A stretch of 64,000 nt of DNA from NCBI GenBank assembly GCA_045807725.1, contig JBJMGV010000018.1:20937-84936 (forward strand), written 5' to 3'. A program made the translations under genes and the position numbers. Positions 28,775-37,831 of the stretch are shown in pieces. This DNA comes from DATENM01 sp045807725 (lineage in GTDB: Bacteria > Acidobacteriota > Blastocatellia > UBA7656). The notes under the pieces are model-generated. The model did no database searches. It saw only the letters and a program-made list of their open reading frames with translations, and was not told the origin of the DNA. Each line of letters opens with the position of its first letter. Positions within the stretch are counted from its first letter, which is position 1.

Positions 28775-30190
28775 ATGCAAAATGGGTTAGCCGAAGGAGC
28801 CATAGCCGGCGGCGTTCTCGCAATGGGTGCCGGAGCCTGGTGGCGTTTGCGTACGTATTCTCGTCTACTCGGTTACAAGCCGCAGCATAGCTATGGGCCG
28901 GTCATCCGACCGCGCCGCGTGCGCGAACTGCGCGTGCGATGTCGCCACGATTCCTTTCACGGGCCTGCGGGGGAGTTGCCGGTGAGCGCCTTTTTGCAGA
29001 TGAACGTGACGGCTACTTCCGCAGGAAAATGGCGCGACCCTTTCATTGAGATTCGTCATGCCGGTGTCGTCGGACATCAGTATTTCGAGCGCGGGGCGCA
29101 GGGGGCACGATGGCTCAACCTCAGCCGTTGGATGGCGCTATCGCCGGCTGATGCTGATACGGAAGTCCACCTCTGCGGCGGACGATTGACGTGGCAGGAA
29201 CAAGATGCGCGGCTGTGGCTTTTTTCTGATCGAGTCGAACCATCCGAGCAAGTCATCGTTGTTGCTCCCCACCCGGATGATGCAGAGGTTGCAGCCTTTG
29301 GCTTTTACGGCTCAACCCGAGCCACTGTCGTGACTATCACAAGCGGTGATGATAGTGGACGGTTGGATCATCTGAACGGAGCGGCGATGGCACTGCCGCG
29401 CGCCCTAATGGCGCGTTTGCGTGTGTGGGACAGCCTACACATTCCTGCAATCGGAGGGATTGCCGCTGAACAGGCCGTGAACCTGTGCTACCCGGATGGG
29501 CAACTGGCGAGCATGCGGACGAACCCCGCTCACGAGTTCGGTTCCCGTAGCGGTGCGGATGTTAATTATGCAGAACTCCGACAGATGAATGCATCGAGCC
29601 TTCTTGATCATACTCAGTTTCGTTGCTCCTGGGACTCGCTTGTGCAGGATTTGGTGACGATCTTTTCGCGGCGGCGACCCGACATTGTGGCTGCGCCTCT
29701 GCCGCTGATCGATCCACATCCTGATCATGGTTTGACCACCTTAGCCGTTTGCGAAGCGCTGAAGCGTTGCGGGCTGGACAGCGTGCGACTATTTCTCTAC
29801 GTCGTTCACAATCGCTGGACCGAACTCTATCCCTTCGGGCCGGCTGGGAGCGGAGTGGGATTGCCGCCCGATTTCGACCAGATGGGCATCGAATGTGATG
29901 CGTTATATTCACACACCCTGTCACCTGAACAACAGATGTTGAAGCTCTTCGCCCTCGAAGCGATGCATGACCTGCGTGACATCAACACGCCTGCCTTACC
30001 GGATTGGAAAAGTGAAGTAAGGCGGCTGAAGACATGGCTTGGCGCTCAACTTCGCGGCCTTAGTAATCCTCCTACCAGTTTTCTGCGCCGCGCGGTGCGC
30101 CCGGATGAAGTGTTCTTTGTAATGGGCATCGCTGATGCGGAGCGCCTCGCGCTCGACCACGCCAGGCAGGCGGCAGAGGGTAGGCAATGA
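28775..30190 (+). CDS. PIG-L/LmbE-family N-deacetylase with N-terminal extension
   Basis: 471 aa. Residues about 1-150 are an unusual extension: a short hydrophobic segment (GVLAMGAGAWW) and a beta-rich region. The PIG-L domain follows with the zinc-binding VVAPHPDDAE motif (near 165) and the second motif DPHPDHGLTT (near 313). Family members remove N-acetyl groups from GlcNAc or related sugars using zinc. Its stop overlaps the next gene by 4 bases (ATGA), tying deacetylation to the GNAT-fold acyltransferase. The N-terminal segment may be a membrane anchor. Confident on the family; the substrate, presumably an N-acetyl-hexosamine in the glycan, is inferred. Confidence 0.87.
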   Translation: MQNGLAEGAIAGGVLAMGAGAWWRLRTYSRLLGYKPQHSYGPVIRPRRVRELRVRCRHDSFHGPAGELPVSAFLQMNVTATSAGKWRDPFIEIRHAGVVGHQYFERGAQGARWLNLSRWMALSPADADTEVHLCGGRLTWQEQDARLWLFSDRVEPSEQVIVVAPHPDDAEVAAFGFYGSTRATVVTITSGDDSGRLDHLNGAAMALPRALMARLRVWDSLHIPAIGGIAAEQAVNLCYPDGQLASMRTNPAHEFGSRSGADVNYAELRQMNASSLLDHTQFRCSWDSLVQDLVTIFSRRRPDIVAAPLPLIDPHPDHGLTTLAVCEALKRCGLDSVRLFLYVVHNRWTELYPFGPAGSGVGLPPDFDQMGIECDALYSHTLSPEQQMLKLFALEAMHDLRDINTPALPDWKSEVRRLKTWLGAQLRGLSNPPTSFLRRAVRPDEVFFVMGIADAERLALDHARQAAEGRQ

Positions 30191-31233
30191 ACATAGAAGT
30201 TGTCAGCGCGCGCGCGTTAGATAGTACGCTTCGTGATCGATGGCAGCAGTTACAACAATCCAACCCGTCGCTGGAGAGTCCTTATTTTTGCATCGAGTTT
30301 ACCGAGGCTGTTGCGCAAACCCGGACCGATGTGGAAGTGGCGCTGATTAAAGCGGGCGGAGAGGTTGTGGCGTTCTTTCCCTTTCAGAGGAATCGCTGGT
30401 CAGTGGGAAAGCCGGTTGGGGGAATGATTTCAGATTATCAGGGGATTATTTGTGAGCCTGACTTTGCTTGTGACCCCACTGAACTATTGAAAGCGTGCTC
30501 GCTACTGGCATGGGATTTTGATCATCTGCTGGTTTCGCAATCTTTCTTTGCGACCTACCATCGGCATCAGGAAGGCTCGCCCATACTGGACCTGTCGGAA
30601 GGGTATGAGGCTTATGCAAGGCAAACCCACGCGGCACGTGGGAAGCTTAGCAAGCTTCAGCGTCTCCTTGAGCGCGAAGTTGGCCCTCTGCGATTTGTCT
30701 TGCACTCTAATGACGCGAGCGATTTTGAGCAGGTGCTTGGCTGGAAATCGGCTCAATACAAGCGCACCGGCATCAAAGACATTTTCACCAACGACTGGGT
30801 CCGCCAAACTTTGGAACGGATACACGCAACGCAAGGCAAAAAACTTTCCGGCATGCTCTCTCTTTTGTATGCGGGAGAGCGCCTGATCGCGGGCCACTTC
30901 GGCATGCGAACCAGCCGGACTTGGCATTACTGGTTCCCTGCTTATGATCCCGATTATTCGCGCTATTCGCCCGGCTTCACACTGTTGTTGAAGATGGCCG
31001 AATCGGCTCCCGGTATGGGAATTAAGACCATCGATCTCGGCAAAGGCATGAGTTCCTACAAAGAGCGCCTTAAGAACGGGCATGTGATGATTGCCGATGG
31101 CAGTGTCGAACCATCTTCGTTGCTGAAGCTTGGGCGGCAACTCAAGAAACGAAGCCGAACGGCCTTGCGTGAGCTGCTTTTGCGTACGCCGTTAGATCAG
31201 CCGACGCGCAAGCTCGTCAACTATTTTCGGTAG
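30187..31233 (+). CDS. GNAT-fold acyltransferase of the CelD/FemAB-like type
   Basis: 348 aa, soluble. The central part, SLLYAGERLIAGHFGMRTSRTW followed by YSPGFTLLLKMAE and IDLGKGMSSYKERL, is the Acetyltransf_6 (BcsL/CelD) signature, in which the conserved G-x-x-x-YK region ends the acyl-CoA site. Such proteins occur widely in exopolysaccharide loci and are thought to N-acylate sugars. It starts inside the stop of the PIG-L gene (ATGA overlap), so both are probably made together. Its 3' end overlaps the convergent methyltransferase gene by 17 bp. Confidence 0.82.
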   Translation: MNIEVVSARALDSTLRDRWQQLQQSNPSLESPYFCIEFTEAVAQTRTDVEVALIKAGGEVVAFFPFQRNRWSVGKPVGGMISDYQGIICEPDFACDPTELLKACSLLAWDFDHLLVSQSFFATYHRHQEGSPILDLSEGYEAYARQTHAARGKLSKLQRLLEREVGPLRFVLHSNDASDFEQVLGWKSAQYKRTGIKDIFTNDWVRQTLERIHATQGKKLSGMLSLLYAGERLIAGHFGMRTSRTWHYWFPAYDPDYSRYSPGFTLLLKMAESAPGMGIKTIDLGKGMSSYKERLKNGHVMIADGSVEPSSLLKLGRQLKKRSRTALRELLLRTPLDQPTRKLVNYFR

Positions 31234-31927
31234 GCGCAGCCGCAGGCGTTGCCGTGTAGATGAAACAGAGTCGATTCTCCGACAGGGTAAAATGCTGTTG
31301 CAGCGAAAGCCATGCGTAATCCTTGATCTGCGTCTCGAATTTAGATTCTCGCGGCAGGTTACAGACCACCAGCAGTTCACGCGGCGTCGCCATCAGCGAC
31401 AGGCGAAGATTGGCCAACACGGCGGAGAGCACTTCTCCATAGAAAGGATTGTTGAAATAGACCAGCGTAACGTCGGGCGGAATCGTATAGGCGGCGGCGT
31501 TGGCTGTGGCGATCTCAATCTGCTGGCAGCGCAGCTTGTGTTTACAGTGGACAAAGTTTTGTTTAGCGATGTCGGAAAGCTCTTCAGAAATCTCGACCCC
31601 CATCACACGCTGGAACGGATACATTGCGGCTGAAATCATGGCCCGACCCATGCCCGCCCCGAAATCGAGAAAGACGTGCTCGGCGGGAGCGATTCCAAGC
31701 GCCTTGACGATTTCGGGAATGCTGACATAATCACTCGCGCTGTAGTACTTGTATTCCTGGTTATTAATCCCGAACTCACTCAGATCAATAACCGCGTCTG
31801 TATAGACCCCTAGCCGCCATTCTTGAAAACGCCCGTATCCACGACGAACAAGAGAGCGCAAGGCCTGGCTCATTCCATTTGATTGAACTTGCTTGGTGAA
31901 GTTCTTGATCGTACCGATGATGCTCAT
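31217..31927 (-). CDS. SAM-dependent methyltransferase-like protein, leftward
   Basis: 236 aa class I methyltransferase fold: motif I is FLDFGAGMGRAMISA (about 85-99), then acidic VMGVEIS ending strand 2, and a motif IV-like YFNNPFYGE (about 150) that resembles the NPPF of N- or D-methyltransferases. Start chosen at ATG 31927 (MSIIGTIKNF); the frame continues to 31993 but that part is weak. It is the only leftward gene inside the polysaccharide locus, tail-to-tail with the GNAT gene (17-bp overlap), so it is expressed separately and may be a late insertion. Substrate unknown. Confidence 0.78.
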   Translation of the reverse strand: MSIIGTIKNFTKQVQSNGMSQALRSLVRRGYGRFQEWRLGVYTDAVIDLSEFGINNQEYKYYSASDYVSIPEIVKALGIAPAEHVFLDFGAGMGRAMISAAMYPFQRVMGVEISEELSDIAKQNFVHCKHKLRCQQIEIATANAAAYTIPPDVTLVYFNNPFYGEVLSAVLANLRLSLMATPRELLVVCNLPRESKFETQIKDYAWLSLQQHFTLSENRLCFIYTATPAAAPTENS

Positions 31928-32039
31928 ACTTGGTCGGCAACTTTGGGTGTTGTAAAGAAGAAGCAGTATACCATGAGGACATGGGGCAAACACAGAGCGC
32001 GCTCTTCACCTTCAGCGCCGGCCCAATAATCGTTTGACT

Positions 32040-32996
32040 ATGGAATACCTGCCAATCTCTGCCGTTATCCCAACGCGCGACAGAGCTGCCATAATTGACC
32101 GGGCTTTCGAGAGCCTTCTGTCACGCGGGACGCTGCCCGCCGAGATCATCGTTATTGATGCCTCGACGGATTCAACCACTCAGGCCGTTATGGACCGCTA
32201 TGCCGCACGGGTGCCCTCAGGCTGTGCCTTTATCTGGCAGCCCGCCGTTCAAGCGGGGGCTGCGGTGCAACGTAATCAGGGCGTTGCTTGCGCAACCCAG
32301 CCGTTTATCTGTTTCTTTGACGATGACATTTTATTTGAGACCGATTGCCTCAGCGAACTCCTACGCACGCTCGAAGCCGATCCGAATTTAGGCGGCGTTA
32401 ATGCCATCATTGTAAACCAGAGCTATCACCCGCCCGGACGAGTCAGTCGTGTGATGTTTCGCTTTTTGCACGGCCAGCAGGAATCGAGCTATGCCGGTAA
32501 GGTCATCGGCCCTGCCTTCAACTTGTTGCCTGAAAACCGTGATGATCTGCCTGTAGTTGTGCCGGTTGACTGGTTGAATTTAGGCTGTACGCTCTATAGG
32601 CGCGAGGCGCTTCCGACGCCGCCTTTTGATCTATTATTTACCGGCTATTCCATGCTGGAAGACTTGACGCTCTCGCTATGCGTCGCTAAGCGCTGGCGAT
32701 TAGCCAACGTTCGCACGGCGCGGATTTTTCACGACTCGCAGCCCGGTAAGCACAAGTCCGACGTGGCGGAGCTGGCCCGAATGGAATTGGTAAACCGTTT
32801 CTTCGTGATGACTCGCGTTCTGGAGCGGACAGATTTATCTGATTATGGCAAATTCTTACTGTTTCAAGCCTTCATTATAGCCAGCAGTTTCAATGCTCAG
32901 AACTGGCAGCGAACCGTCCCAAAAATTTTGTGGGGCAAACTACAAGGCGTCGGGCAGCTACTTTTCGGTGGCGTTCCCTCTCTAAACTCGCAATAA
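32040..32996 (+). CDS. Family 2 glycosyltransferase (GT-A fold)
   Basis: 318 aa. ISAVIPTRDRAAIIDRAFES opens the GT2 domain; EIIVIDASTD binds the nucleotide and FFDDDILFE is the DxD. Then VDWLNLGCTLYRRE and YSMLEDLTLSLCVAK give the conserved acceptor and ED motifs. ATG at 32040 is preferred over TTG at 32034. It restarts rightward transcription after the leftward methyltransferase, with the 112-bp gap 31928-32039 between the divergent starts presumably holding promoters; I could not fix one. It adds one sugar, identity unknown. Confidence 0.9.
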   Translation: MEYLPISAVIPTRDRAAIIDRAFESLLSRGTLPAEIIVIDASTDSTTQAVMDRYAARVPSGCAFIWQPAVQAGAAVQRNQGVACATQPFICFFDDDILFETDCLSELLRTLEADPNLGGVNAIIVNQSYHPPGRVSRVMFRFLHGQQESSYAGKVIGPAFNLLPENRDDLPVVVPVDWLNLGCTLYRREALPTPPFDLLFTGYSMLEDLTLSLCVAKRWRLANVRTARIFHDSQPGKHKSDVAELARMELVNRFFVMTRVLERTDLSDYGKFLLFQAFIIASSFNAQNWQRTVPKILWGKLQGVGQLLFGGVPSLNSQ

Positions 32997-33049
32997 GTGC
33001 AGCCCTAATTGAAACGGTCAGGCCCCATGGGATACAAGAGGACTATAAG

Positions 33050-33919
33050 ATGATACCAATGGTGCTGATTGGCATTGTGACCTGGAATAGAGCCGAGATC
33101 CTTCCTAAAGCAATCACTTCGGCCCTGAGCCAAGCCTATCCGAGCCTACAGGTTGCCCTTGTGGATAATGCGTCCACCGATGCCACGCCCGAATTGGCCG
33201 CTCACTTCCCAAAGGTCTGCTGGATACGGTGGGAAGAAAATCGCGGCTACATGGCGGCGCGCAATCATTTCATGGCGATGGAAGGAGCCGCCTACTTTGT
33301 CAGCCTGGACGACGATGCATGGTTTCTTCAGGGTGATGAAATCAGGATTGCGGTCGATCACCTGGAGCGTCATCCGCAAGTAGCAGCGGTGGCTTTTGAC
33401 ATTGTCTCTCCAGACCATCCTCAATCCGCTCCGCGAACCGCACCTCACCCGACCGCGATCTTCATCGGCTGCGGGCATGTCTTACGTCTTTCTGCCGTTC
33501 ACGAAGTGGGAGGGTACGAAGCATCGCCGGGCAGTTACGGCGGCGAAGAGAAAGACCTCTGTTTGCGTTTACTGGATGCAGGCTATCAGATTGTGAAGCT
33601 TCCCGGTGTGCATGTGTGGCACGATAAAACGCCGGTCGCGCGCAATCTCGCCGCGCAGCATCGCTCAGGCGTCTGCAATGATCTGGTCCTGACATTGCGC
33701 CGAACGCCGGCCCTGATCTTGCCTGCCGTGCTACCCGTGAAGCTCTTTCGCCATTGGAAATTTTCGCAGCGCAACGGCTTGAGCGATTCATGCCGTGAAG
33801 GCTTTAAGCTCTTCTTCCGTTCCGCTCCCGGAATTTGGAAATCACGTCGCCCGGTTAAAGCGGCAACGTTACGCGCCTTTGTCCGATTGACAGAACAAGG
33901 CTCTCCTTCCGGCGCCTAA
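33050..33919 (+). CDS. Family 2 glycosyltransferase (GT-A fold)
   Basis: 289 aa. MVLIGIVTWNRAEILPKAI start, ALVDNASTDATPE for nucleotide binding, SLDDDAWF as DxD and GGEEKDLCLRLLDAGY as the catalytic region; this pattern is often seen in rhamnosyl- and related transferases. AGAGGA lies about 8 nt before ATG at 33050, which fixes the start; an open frame reaching back to 32930 overlaps the previous gene and is not protein-like. The C-terminal 80 residues are helical and basic. Acts on the same glycan as its neighbours. Confidence 0.9.
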   Translation: MIPMVLIGIVTWNRAEILPKAITSALSQAYPSLQVALVDNASTDATPELAAHFPKVCWIRWEENRGYMAARNHFMAMEGAAYFVSLDDDAWFLQGDEIRIAVDHLERHPQVAAVAFDIVSPDHPQSAPRTAPHPTAIFIGCGHVLRLSAVHEVGGYEASPGSYGGEEKDLCLRLLDAGYQIVKLPGVHVWHDKTPVARNLAAQHRSGVCNDLVLTLRRTPALILPAVLPVKLFRHWKFSQRNGLSDSCREGFKLFFRSAPGIWKSRRPVKAATLRAFVRLTEQGSPSGA

Positions 33920-33941
33920 ACCACAGTCTTGAGTCATTGAA

Positions 33942-34598
33942 ATGAGAACATTGGAGCGTAGGCTGCTTTATGTACAGTATGGATGTGGTCAGCACTCGCC
34001 GTCCTCCTGGCTCAATTATGATGTGAGTCCCACCTTACGACTACAGAAACTGCCCGTCGTCAAACACGTAATGAACTGGCGCGGACGGCTGGTCTTTTCG
34101 CCGAATGTTCGATATGGCGATATTCGCAAACGGCTGCCGTTGCCAGCCGAATCCTGCCGCGCCATCTACTGCTCGCATGTGCTGGAACACCTCGCGCTCA
34201 ATGATTTCTATGTCGCGCTGGCTAATACTTACTGGCATCTGGAGAAGGGCGGCATCTTTCGTTTTGTAATGCCCGATTTGAAATCGCAAGTGGAAGATTA
34301 CCTGTCTTCGACCTCGCCTAACGCATCGATACGGTTTATGGAATATACAGGTCTGGGTAAACGGTCGCGCCCGCATGGTTTGCTTGAGATCATCAGGAAT
34401 GTTTGGGGCAATAGCCACCATCTGTGGATGTGGGACGAACAATCGATGCGTATCGCCCTAGCCGATGTAGGGTTCCGGCAAATTCGCCGCGCTCAATTTA
34501 ACGATAATCCCGATTCACGATTTCACGATGTCGAAACGCCGCAGTCGTGGGGAATCACAGAAGGGTATGTGACGTTGGGAATGGAATGCATCAAGTGA
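33942..34598 (+). CDS. SAM-dependent methyltransferase (COG4627-like)
   Basis: 218 aa. An atypical motif I, YVQYGCGQHSPSSWLNYDVSP, is followed by DIRKRLPLPAESCRAIYCSHVLEHL, the late DxxxxLP and HVLEH motif of Methyltransf_11/COG4627 proteins, then GGIFRFVMPDL. These small enzymes are frequent in polysaccharide and S-layer loci and often act with glycosyltransferases. It lies 22 bp after the GT2 gene. The target (sugar O-methyl or other) is unknown; a chain-terminating methylation read by Wzt is possible but unproven. Confidence 0.8.
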   Translation: MRTLERRLLYVQYGCGQHSPSSWLNYDVSPTLRLQKLPVVKHVMNWRGRLVFSPNVRYGDIRKRLPLPAESCRAIYCSHVLEHLALNDFYVALANTYWHLEKGGIFRFVMPDLKSQVEDYLSSTSPNASIRFMEYTGLGKRSRPHGLLEIIRNVWGNSHHLWMWDEQSMRIALADVGFRQIRRAQFNDNPDSRFHDVETPQSWGITEGYVTLGMECIK

Positions 34599-34691
34599 TC
34601 TGAGCTGTGATCATCAACCTTAACAAGATCACGATTCCGAAGTTCTGCATCCACGAGATGAGTTCATAACTGTCTTCCGGTACGCCTTCCA

Positions 34692-35267
34692 ATGCGGCTC
34701 AATCTAGAAGCCTTTCTTACACGCATCCCACGCGGACTAACCAGCCGTATTCGACTCGCGGTTTACCGCCTTCTGGGTATGAAGCAAGGCGTGCGAAACC
34801 GTATCGAAGGCGGCGGTCGTTGCCGTCGGCTGCGGCAGATCGAGATCGGCAATTACAATGCGTTCACACAAGGGTGCTGGCTCTGGCCCGAAGATACGGA
34901 CTGTGACGATGTGCGTATACGGATTGGCGATGGGAACTATTTCAATCGCAATCTAATGATTGATGCGTGTGGGTACGTCGAGATTGGCGATGAGAACATG
35001 TTCGGCCCCGATGTCTATATCACCGATAGCAATCACACCTTTGGCTCAGGTGTTTCTCCCAAAGCTGCGCCGATGCAGACGGGGCGTGTCCGCATCGGCA
35101 ATCGCTGCTGGATCGGGGCGAAGGCGGTGATCTTAAAAGATGTTGAATTGGGAGATGGCGCGGTGGTCGGCGCGGGCGCGGTCGTTACGCGCAGTGTGCC
35201 GCCGGGCGTCGTTGTCGCAGGGGTCCCCGCCCGGCAGGTCTCGCGGGTAAGGAAGGCAGACGCGTGA
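34692..35267 (+). CDS. Left-handed beta-helix O-acyltransferase (hexapeptide repeat family)
   Basis: 191 aa. A C-terminal left-handed beta-helix built of hexapeptide repeats (for example IGDENMFGPDVYI, VRIGNRCWIGAKAVIL, ELGDGAVVGAGAVV), with the conserved catalytic-loop His in ITDSNHTF. This is the WbbJ/maltose-O-acetyltransferase group, acting as a trimer with acetyl-CoA. The N-terminal 50 residues are basic and helical. Its stop overlaps the next GTG start (GTGA), so it is co-translated with the GT4 gene. It probably O-acetylates a sugar of the repeat unit. Confidence 0.88.
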   Translation: MRLNLEAFLTRIPRGLTSRIRLAVYRLLGMKQGVRNRIEGGGRCRRLRQIEIGNYNAFTQGCWLWPEDTDCDDVRIRIGDGNYFNRNLMIDACGYVEIGDENMFGPDVYITDSNHTFGSGVSPKAAPMQTGRVRIGNRCWIGAKAVILKDVELGDGAVVGAGAVVTRSVPPGVVVAGVPARQVSRVRKADA

Positions 35268-36505
35268 GGGTATTACTCGCACACCCCGGAACTCAATACT
35301 CTTTCCGCCTCGCCATCGAGTTACAGCGCAAGGCTGCGCTATCGGCATTTCACACGGGCTATGCTTTCTGCACCGATGGCTGGGCCGATCACGCCTGGCG
35401 TGCGCTGCCGAGTGGATGGCAAAAGCGCGCCGCCAATCGGCGCATTGATGGATTGCCGACTCGTCAATTGCATTGCCACCCTATCGGTGAGCTGCGCGCT
35501 CTTTTGCAATTGCGCAGCGGTAGAGATGCGGAAGCGGTTCTGCATCGACGTAATGAGCGATTCCAGCGAGCGATCCCAGAAACCGCCTTCGCCTCGGCAC
35601 AGGCGGTTGTCGGCTTTGACACGTCTGCATGGATATTGGCCGACCGCTGCCGGAAACGTAACCTGCCCTTTATTCTCGATCAAAGTATCGGACACCCGCG
35701 CGCCAAAGAGTGTGTGTATAGCCAACTCCGTGAGCAGTTTCCTCGATGGGCCGAGACCCTTCCGCCCAAGCTGCCGGCCTTGATGGAATGTGAAACCGCT
35801 GAGCACGAGATGGCCAATGTCATCGTGGTGCCAAGCCGGTTTGTGCGGCAGACACTGATCGCGCAAGGAGTGGCCGCCGAGAAGATTCGGGTTATACCGT
35901 TTGGAACTGATCTGACGCTCTTTGCGCCGGCGACACGGCCAGTGCCGCGCCCGATGGTGTTTTTGTTCGCGGGGTCGATCACGGCGCGCAAGGGCGTGCC
36001 GGTACTGTTGAATGCCTGGCGACGGGCCGCGCTTAAAGGGCACGCCGAGTTGTGGCTGGCCGGCCCCGGACGTTTGCCTGCGGAAGAGGGTCTGCCTAAT
36101 GGAGTCAGGTTGCTGGGTCCTTTATCGAAGTTCGATCTCGCCGAAACCATGCGCCGCGCGCATGTGTTCATCTTTCCAAGTTTCTTTGAGGGATTGGCGC
36201 AGGTTCAGGTGGAGGCTCTGGCGTCGGGACTACCTTTGATTGGCAGCACGGCCAGCGGCGCAGAGGACATTGTTGTGCCCGGTGAAACGGGCTTTGTTGG
36301 TGCGCCTGATGATGCCGCTCAGTTTGCAACGTGGATGCAGCAATTGGTCGAAGATGAATCCCTATGGGCAAGGATGCGAGAGAGCTGCGTGTCCACTCGT
36401 GAACAACTCGGCTGGGAGCATTACGGGAATCGATGGTCTCAAGTGCTTGCGAAGCTGAATCTGTTATCAGCAAAGAAGGTAATCAAAGACCTCGCAATTT
36501 ATTAA
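35264..36505 (+). CDS. Family 4 glycosyltransferase, first of a tandem paralogous pair
   Basis: 413 aa, GT-B fold. The N-terminal half (VLLAHPGTQYSFRLAIELQR) is unusual for GT4 and almost duplicated in the next gene: 37 of 45 residues are identical over 28-72. The C-terminal half is a standard GT4 donor-binding domain: FAGSITARKGVPVLLNAW, then FPSFFEGLAQVQVEALASG with the EX7E motif. The GTG start at 35264 overlaps the preceding stop. The paralogue begins 8 bp downstream. Confidence 0.9.
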   Translation: MRVLLAHPGTQYSFRLAIELQRKAALSAFHTGYAFCTDGWADHAWRALPSGWQKRAANRRIDGLPTRQLHCHPIGELRALLQLRSGRDAEAVLHRRNERFQRAIPETAFASAQAVVGFDTSAWILADRCRKRNLPFILDQSIGHPRAKECVYSQLREQFPRWAETLPPKLPALMECETAEHEMANVIVVPSRFVRQTLIAQGVAAEKIRVIPFGTDLTLFAPATRPVPRPMVFLFAGSITARKGVPVLLNAWRRAALKGHAELWLAGPGRLPAEEGLPNGVRLLGPLSKFDLAETMRRAHVFIFPSFFEGLAQVQVEALASGLPLIGSTASGAEDIVVPGETGFVGAPDDAAQFATWMQQLVEDESLWARMRESCVSTREQLGWEHYGNRWSQVLAKLNLLSAKKVIKDLAIY

Positions 36506-36513
36506 CGAGAAGA

Positions 36514-37797
36514 ATGCCTATCAATCTGCCTCGCATTGACGGCGGCGTTAAGCAATCTCTCTTACTCAAACCGAAAAAGGTTAGACCTCTGAAAGTCTTA
36601 CTCGCACATCCTGGAACGCAAAGCTCCTTCCATCTGGCTGTAGAGTTGCAGCGTCAGTCTTCATTAGCCGCGTTTCACACGGGCTTTGCCTTCTGCGCCG
36701 ATGGCTGGGCCAACCGCGCCTGGCATGCGCTGCCCTCCGGCTGGCAAAAGCGTGTTGATAATCGGCGGATTGATGGGCTGCCCACTCATCAGTTGCATTG
36801 CCACCTGCTCGGTGAGCTGTGGGCGCTATTGCGGCTGCGCAGGGGCGGCGACCCTCAAGCGGTCATCCATCAGCGCAATGCAAGGTTCCAACGAGCGATT
36901 CCGGATAGCGCCATTGCATCGGCCCAGGCGGTCATTGGCTTTGATACGTCTTCGTGGATTCTCGCTGAACGATGCGCTTACTATGGTGTGCCGCTGATTC
37001 TCGTGCAAACGACCTGGCATCCCGACGCAAAGGTTACGGTCTATGAACAGGTGAAGCGCCGCTTTCCCGGCTGGGTAGCAGGGATTCAGGAGCGCTCCAA
37101 ACAGGTCCGGGCGGCGGAAGCAAGAGAGCACGCGGATGCGAAGCTGATCGTCGTGGCGAGTTCTTACACTCGGCAGAGCCTGATTAATAATGGCGTGTCT
37201 GCCGCGAAGATCTGCGTCAATCCGTACGGAGTGGATTGCAGCAGATTCTCGATGGGCGATCATGACCCGTCTCGCAAATTGCGATTTGTGTTCATCGGCG
37301 CAATCAACGCATTTAAGGGAGTGCCTATACTGCTGGAAGCCTGGCAGCAATTGGCCACACAGCAAGCGGAACTCTGGCTCGTCGGTCATGCTCCTTTCGA
37401 CACGCTCCGTCGTCTGCCCAGGCTTCCGGGTCTGCGCTATATCGGCATGCTGCCGCGCGCTGAACTATCGTCCGTTTTACGACAGTGCGACGTTCTGGTG
37501 TTTCCCAGTTATTATGAAGGCTTCGGCAAAGTCATTCTCGAAGCGATGGCATGCGGCCTGCCCGTCTTGACCACGACGGCGACCGCCGGCCAGGACATCC
37601 TTTCTCAAGGTCAGGATGGTTGGATCATTGAGCCGGACAGTGTCGAGCAGCTCATCGAGACGATGAGCGCCTGTCTTTCTAACCGAAAGATGATTCGCAA
37701 AATGGGAGAGTGCGCCCGTACAACTGCGGAACGATTCACCTGGGCTGAGTACGGGCGAAGATGGATAGAAATCCTTGGCACTTTGGACGCCCGTTGA
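36514..37797 (+). CDS. Family 4 glycosyltransferase, second of a tandem paralogous pair
   Basis: 427 aa. ATG at 36514 has GAGAAG just upstream; the frame open from 36433 overlaps the previous gene and is not needed. After a 25-residue leader it repeats the acceptor domain of its neighbour (VLLAHPGTQSSFHLAVELQR onwards, same length and order). The C-terminal donor domain is much less alike (FPSYYEGFGKVILEAMACG; ATAGQDIL against the neighbour's ASGAEDIV). That fits duplication followed by divergence of sugar-donor choice, or replacement of the donor half by recombination. Confidence 0.9.
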   Translation: MPINLPRIDGGVKQSLLLKPKKVRPLKVLLAHPGTQSSFHLAVELQRQSSLAAFHTGFAFCADGWANRAWHALPSGWQKRVDNRRIDGLPTHQLHCHLLGELWALLRLRRGGDPQAVIHQRNARFQRAIPDSAIASAQAVIGFDTSSWILAERCAYYGVPLILVQTTWHPDAKVTVYEQVKRRFPGWVAGIQERSKQVRAAEAREHADAKLIVVASSYTRQSLINNGVSAAKICVNPYGVDCSRFSMGDHDPSRKLRFVFIGAINAFKGVPILLEAWQQLATQQAELWLVGHAPFDTLRRLPRLPGLRYIGMLPRAELSSVLRQCDVLVFPSYYEGFGKVILEAMACGLPVLTTTATAGQDILSQGQDGWIIEPDSVEQLIETMSACLSNRKMIRKMGECARTTAERFTWAEYGRRWIEILGTLDAR

Positions 37798-37831
37798 GCG
37801 GCGCTTACCGCTCTTCGAGCCATCGCCTGCG

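Noticed and set aside
36433..36513. Longer N-terminus for the second tandem GT4 gene
   Set aside because: It would overlap the preceding gene, and the ATG at 36514 has its own ribosome site; the extra residues do not resemble the paralogue.
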